From assembly GCF_003672135.1 (NCBI RefSeq), contig NC_039508.1:3906001-3970000 (forward strand): a DNA stretch of 64,000 nt, read 5' to 3'. A program made the position numbers and the translations under genes. The stretch is from Ooceraea biroi (lineage: Eukaryota; Arthropoda; Insecta; Hymenoptera; Formicidae). Within the stretch, counting starts at the first letter, position 1. Each line of letters starts with the position of its first letter. The notes under the pieces were generated by a model. The model worked only from the letters and a program-made list of their open reading frames with translations, searched no databases and was not told the DNA's origin. Of the stretch, positions 60,788 through 64,000 are shown piece by piece.

Positions 60788-63234
60788 ATACACCGAATAT
60801 TTACTGTTTATCTACAGTTTCTCATCAAATGTATTTATGTTGTTCAAATTAAAGCGCAGAAATTGAGAAGCAAAGGTTCGAGAAGACGTACGAGCGGAGC
60901 CAAAAATAGCTCACATAATTGTACGTTATTTCTATAACGCGTTTGCACGAGACACCTCTTTACGTCACCGTAACGTCGTAGTGAGACAAGTATGTAATTC
61001 ATCATTGTACATCAATATTATTTACAGTGGTTAATGCGACTCTTCGGTGATTTGCAAATGTAAACTACATTCAAAGTTATATCAGTATAAACTGAATTTC
61101 AGTATAAATGAATAAGAGATATGCTTAGCAATTCGAACAATAAAGACACGACTGGAAAAACGGCTAATTTCTATTATATTTCTATACTTACATCCTCACT
61201 CTGATTTAGAGATCATATGTTATATATAGCAAAATTATCAACAAGTGATAATCTATAAAATCTAGTTTGTATAACTATAAATTCAAATTGATAAAACTAT
61301 TTTTTTATACCTCTATATATATATATAGTACTTTGCAGATTACGTATTTAATTATACTGCGTCCAGCGAGAGGACATTATCGGAGCGGACGGAAATTCCG
61401 CCCGTTCTGCGCGGATCTCCTCCCTGGAGAGCTCCCGCCACGCCGCAACAAACTCGTAGTATCTCGAAATTATTTCACCCGCTCAGTTTTCCAAGCCGAG
61501 GCAACAGCCTCGGGGCCCGAGCGTGCCGTATATTACGCGTACCGAGTAGCGCGGCACTACACGCCACGCTCTCCCCACTTCGCCCGCCTATGCGCAGACC
61601 GCAGATGATGTTCTCTCGCTGGACGCAGTATATGTTGAGAGAAAAATGGATAATATATATAATGATTCGTGAAATATATATGCATGTGTCAAAATTTATA
61701 CTTGTCAGCTTGTCATCAAGCATTCTCATAACAATTTCTTACTTTTCTCACATCACTGTATTAAATTTTATGCTGCATATGAACTGTGTGTGTCTGTGTA
61801 TGTGTGTGTATGTGCACGGCCGTCGTTTGCAAGATTCCATACCTTTATTATCATGAACTTTTTTGAGTAATTATTTTAGAAATCGTTAATTTATTAATAT
61901 TGCGTTAAATCTGAAAACTTTTTTGAAAAATGACTGTAAAGTTTCTCCAAATACTACCCAAACATGATTTTGCGAAAAGATATTTAAGCAAATGATGGAC
62001 AGTGCACAATGTCCTCTGTTATACATGCACACTCTGTAACATTCGACGTATGCACAACTCGAGTAGAAAAAATATCTATAACAGATACATCATCTATCCG
62101 TCTTATATAAAACTATTATTACACAGTATATTAATTTTTATAATTTTACGGCTTGCAGCAAGTCGGCAAGTTAATATTATTCCCCAAGAGTGCGTTCTCT
62201 CTCGCCAAGATCTATCTCTCATGTTTCACTCAGAAGACTCGTTCGACATTAGAAATGCATTCTCAGCTGCTAACGATTTGTACTCCGCGCATATAATTTT
62301 ATAACGTAGTGCAATGCGAGGAGTAGAATGGTGACTTGTATATCGTACTGAATTTTTTTTGTCGGTCGGGGGGAATTTTTACAACGAAATACTCGGAGGA
62401 TCATTGTCATTTCATCGTTTATGCAGCGTCCCAAAGTGGACATATTTTTCTCCAATTGTACAATTTGAAGTTAGACGTTATTATAGCGCATAGCTCTCAC
62501 ATAATTCGACGCAGGATACAAAATCGCCTAGTGCAGAATTAGCGCAATGAACAGTAAAAAGTGAATCGTATTTTACTCAAACACCGAGGAATTGTAATAC
62601 GCGATTCTAATCTAGGTTACAAATCACAATTTTCCGTTGGAGTACAAGAAGAAAGTATGCAGATTTGACGGCTGCGGTAGAATTTCTTATACGATTCACT
62701 TTTACGACTGGGCCGATCTATATGTTCCACAGGTCACACAAGATTATTACGTACGAGAGACGTTAGTTCAAAACTTGAAATGGAATACAATAATTGCAAG
62801 TAATAGTCATACGAATAATCATCAATTCGTATACAGTAATAATACCATGGTCCATTAAAAGATATTCTGGTATAAAAACTTAGTGTTGATAAATCGTGGC
62901 GTGATGTGTGATAAAATTTATTCTCGCGGAGCGACGAAACTCGACACTTCCTTCGAGTGGGGATGAAGTACGATGGAGAAATGCGTATCAGACAATTTGG
63001 TAATATTTTGTAACATTTTCAATGATACGAAGCAACGTATAACGATGCTGCATAACGTGCAATTTATGAGCGCAATGTCGAAAAGAAGGTGCATCTACAC
63101 ATTGATAGAAGAATCTAAATACACAATTTCGGGTCGTAGGAAAGTGTCCAGTCCTCGCTCCTGAATTGCTAAATAAAAAGTATCGAAGTAGTGCACGATG
63201 TCAGTGAGTCATGGTACGTGTTAAAATGACAGTG
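60788..63234. other. Convergent region between Uba3 and PA2G4
   Basis: The 3' regions of both genes and the inverted-repeat element at 61357-61628 lie here. A candidate Uba3 poly(A) signal (AATAAA) lies at about 61139-61144. Short open frames between 62000 and 62860 have no recognisable family features. Confidence 0.5.
61357..61628. mobile_element. Small terminal-inverted-repeat element (MITE)
   Basis: The 272-bp GC-rich segment begins CTGCGTCCAGCGAGAG and ends with its exact inverse complement CTCTCGCTGGACGCAG. TATA lies on the left and right, so a TA or TATA target duplication is likely. The composition contrasts sharply with the AT-rich flanks. No coding capacity; a Tc1/mariner-mobilised MITE is one possibility. 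Confidence 0.85.
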
Positions 63235-63884
63235 TTAGGCCTTGGCATCGACTTCCATAGCAACGTCGCCTACGGCTTTCTCGGCCTTCTTTTTCTTCTT
63301 CTTCGCCGACTTCGGGTTTGCCGAAGAGTACAGTAGATTCTGCAATTTTAAGTCACAGGTAATGTATAACGTAAGATGGCGAAACAGTTAGTATTTTTTT
63401 ATCTTGATTATACGCACCTTCAATTCGGGGTCGTCCACAACGCAGTCCGATTGATACACGTCAAGGTCAAATGGTATTCCCGTGATTTTGTGAGGTCCGT
63501 TCGGCATTAGGAGTACCGTGAATTTAAATTGCGCAGCATATTCATTTGGTTTCTCGTACAGCACCTATACAGCGGAAAATAATATCAGAGAACTGCGTAC
63601 GACCATCAACATGTAAGCACGAACGGTGTTCTTACTTGGAACGGCTCGATCAACCTATGATTTACACACTCGACAACGGCCATCTTCGCTTTCTTTTCAT
63701 CCTCAAAGGTGCGCAAGTTGAACGGCATGAGGCCGTGCTTGTGAGAGACTTCCGAGTAAAACATACGAGATGCCTTCAATTTCAGCTGATATGTCTCCTC
63801 CGTCTTCTTGTATATCGTGACTCGCGTATCCTGTTCTCTTCCCACCCCTTCGCCCGTGCTGACGAGCACATCCATTGCGTATAC
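63235..63884 (-). CDS. PA2G4: PA2G4/EBP1, 3' part of gene (runs past the right edge)
   Basis: Three minus-strand exons are visible: 63636-63884, 63418-63564 and 63235-63339, joined in phase and ending in TAA. They encode the last 166 residues of proliferation-associated protein 2G4: VYAMDVLVSTGEG, MPFNLRTFEDEKKAKMAVVE, FKFTVLLMPNGPHKI, then a C-terminal Lys-rich run (KSAKKKKKKAEKA). PA2G4 has the methionine-aminopeptidase pita-bread fold without peptidase activity, binds RNA and the ribosomal tunnel exit, and affects growth signalling. The basic tail is the rRNA/nucleolar-targeting part in human EBP1. Exons encoding the N-terminal two thirds must lie beyond 64000. Confidence 0.94.
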
Positions 63885-64000
63885 CTGAAATTAAACGCGC
63901 ACTACAGCTTTAAACATTTACTTGAAAAAATATCGAGTCGCGTGTGTTTTATCTCTTTTGGAAATTTTTAATAATCCTCGTTAAAGTCTTTAATAATTTT

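Noticed and set aside
62002..62858. Short open frames between Uba3 and PA2G4
   Set aside because: No family resemblance, no convincing splice structure; likely PA2G4 3' flank.
1..64000. CRISPR arrays, bacterial operons, tRNA or rRNA genes
   Set aside because: The window is animal nuclear DNA. No spaced direct-repeat array, no tRNA A/B box pair with cloverleaf, and no rRNA segment was seen by eye; a tRNAscan run would settle the tRNA point.

Overview
The window is nuclear DNA of an insect, most likely a hymenopteran and plausibly an ant. Every recognisable gene is a single-copy, intron-bearing animal gene with insect-like protein sequence. Introns are mostly short (70-300 bp), the background is AT-rich, CpG-rich stretches lie at promoters, and there are many small foldback or terminal-inverted-repeat elements. 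No library search was possible, so the order-level placement is inference. Exon limits were read by hand from splice signals, and reading phase was checked across every junction of each complete gene.

Layout: 1016-2413 (+) ING1/ING2-type PHD protein; 4956-8172 (-) Rad6/UBE2A ubiquitin-conjugating enzyme (Ubc6) with two alternative last coding exons; 10076-11598 (+) NIPA-type magnesium transporter; 12891-13631 (+) cornichon; 16027-17107 (+) a damaged, truncated duplicate of the USP8 N-terminus; 17985-18692 a decayed PIF/Harbinger element; 19406-22446 (+) cytosolic phenylalanyl-tRNA synthetase beta subunit; 23664-45009 (+) the very large multi-ankyrin, single-KH protein Mask (ANKHD1/ANKRD17), 28 coding exons; 51702-57413 (-) Sirt1, 10 coding exons; 58951-60787 (+) Uba3, the catalytic NEDD8 E1 subunit; 63235-63884 (-) the 3' part of PA2G4/EBP1, which continues past the right edge.

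This is a housekeeping gene cluster, not an operon-like system. Several members touch ubiquitin-like or chromatin pathways (Rad6, Uba3, a USP8 remnant, Sirt1, ING), but nothing in the sequence shows that they are coordinated. Ubc6/NIPA and Sirt1/Uba3 are head-to-head pairs that could share promoter regions; ING/Ubc6, Mask/Sirt1 and Uba3/PA2G4 converge.

The most notable observations are the duplicated, diverged terminal exon of the Rad6 gene, each copy with its own poly(A) signal; the USP8-like fragment with its own TATA-type promoter candidate but a phase break and an in-frame stop; several foldback elements, including a near-perfect 365-bp palindrome flanked by TTAA and a roughly 125-nt hairpin in Mask intron 1; a duplication of intronic sequence between two Sirt1 introns; and overlapping upstream ORFs in front of Mask.
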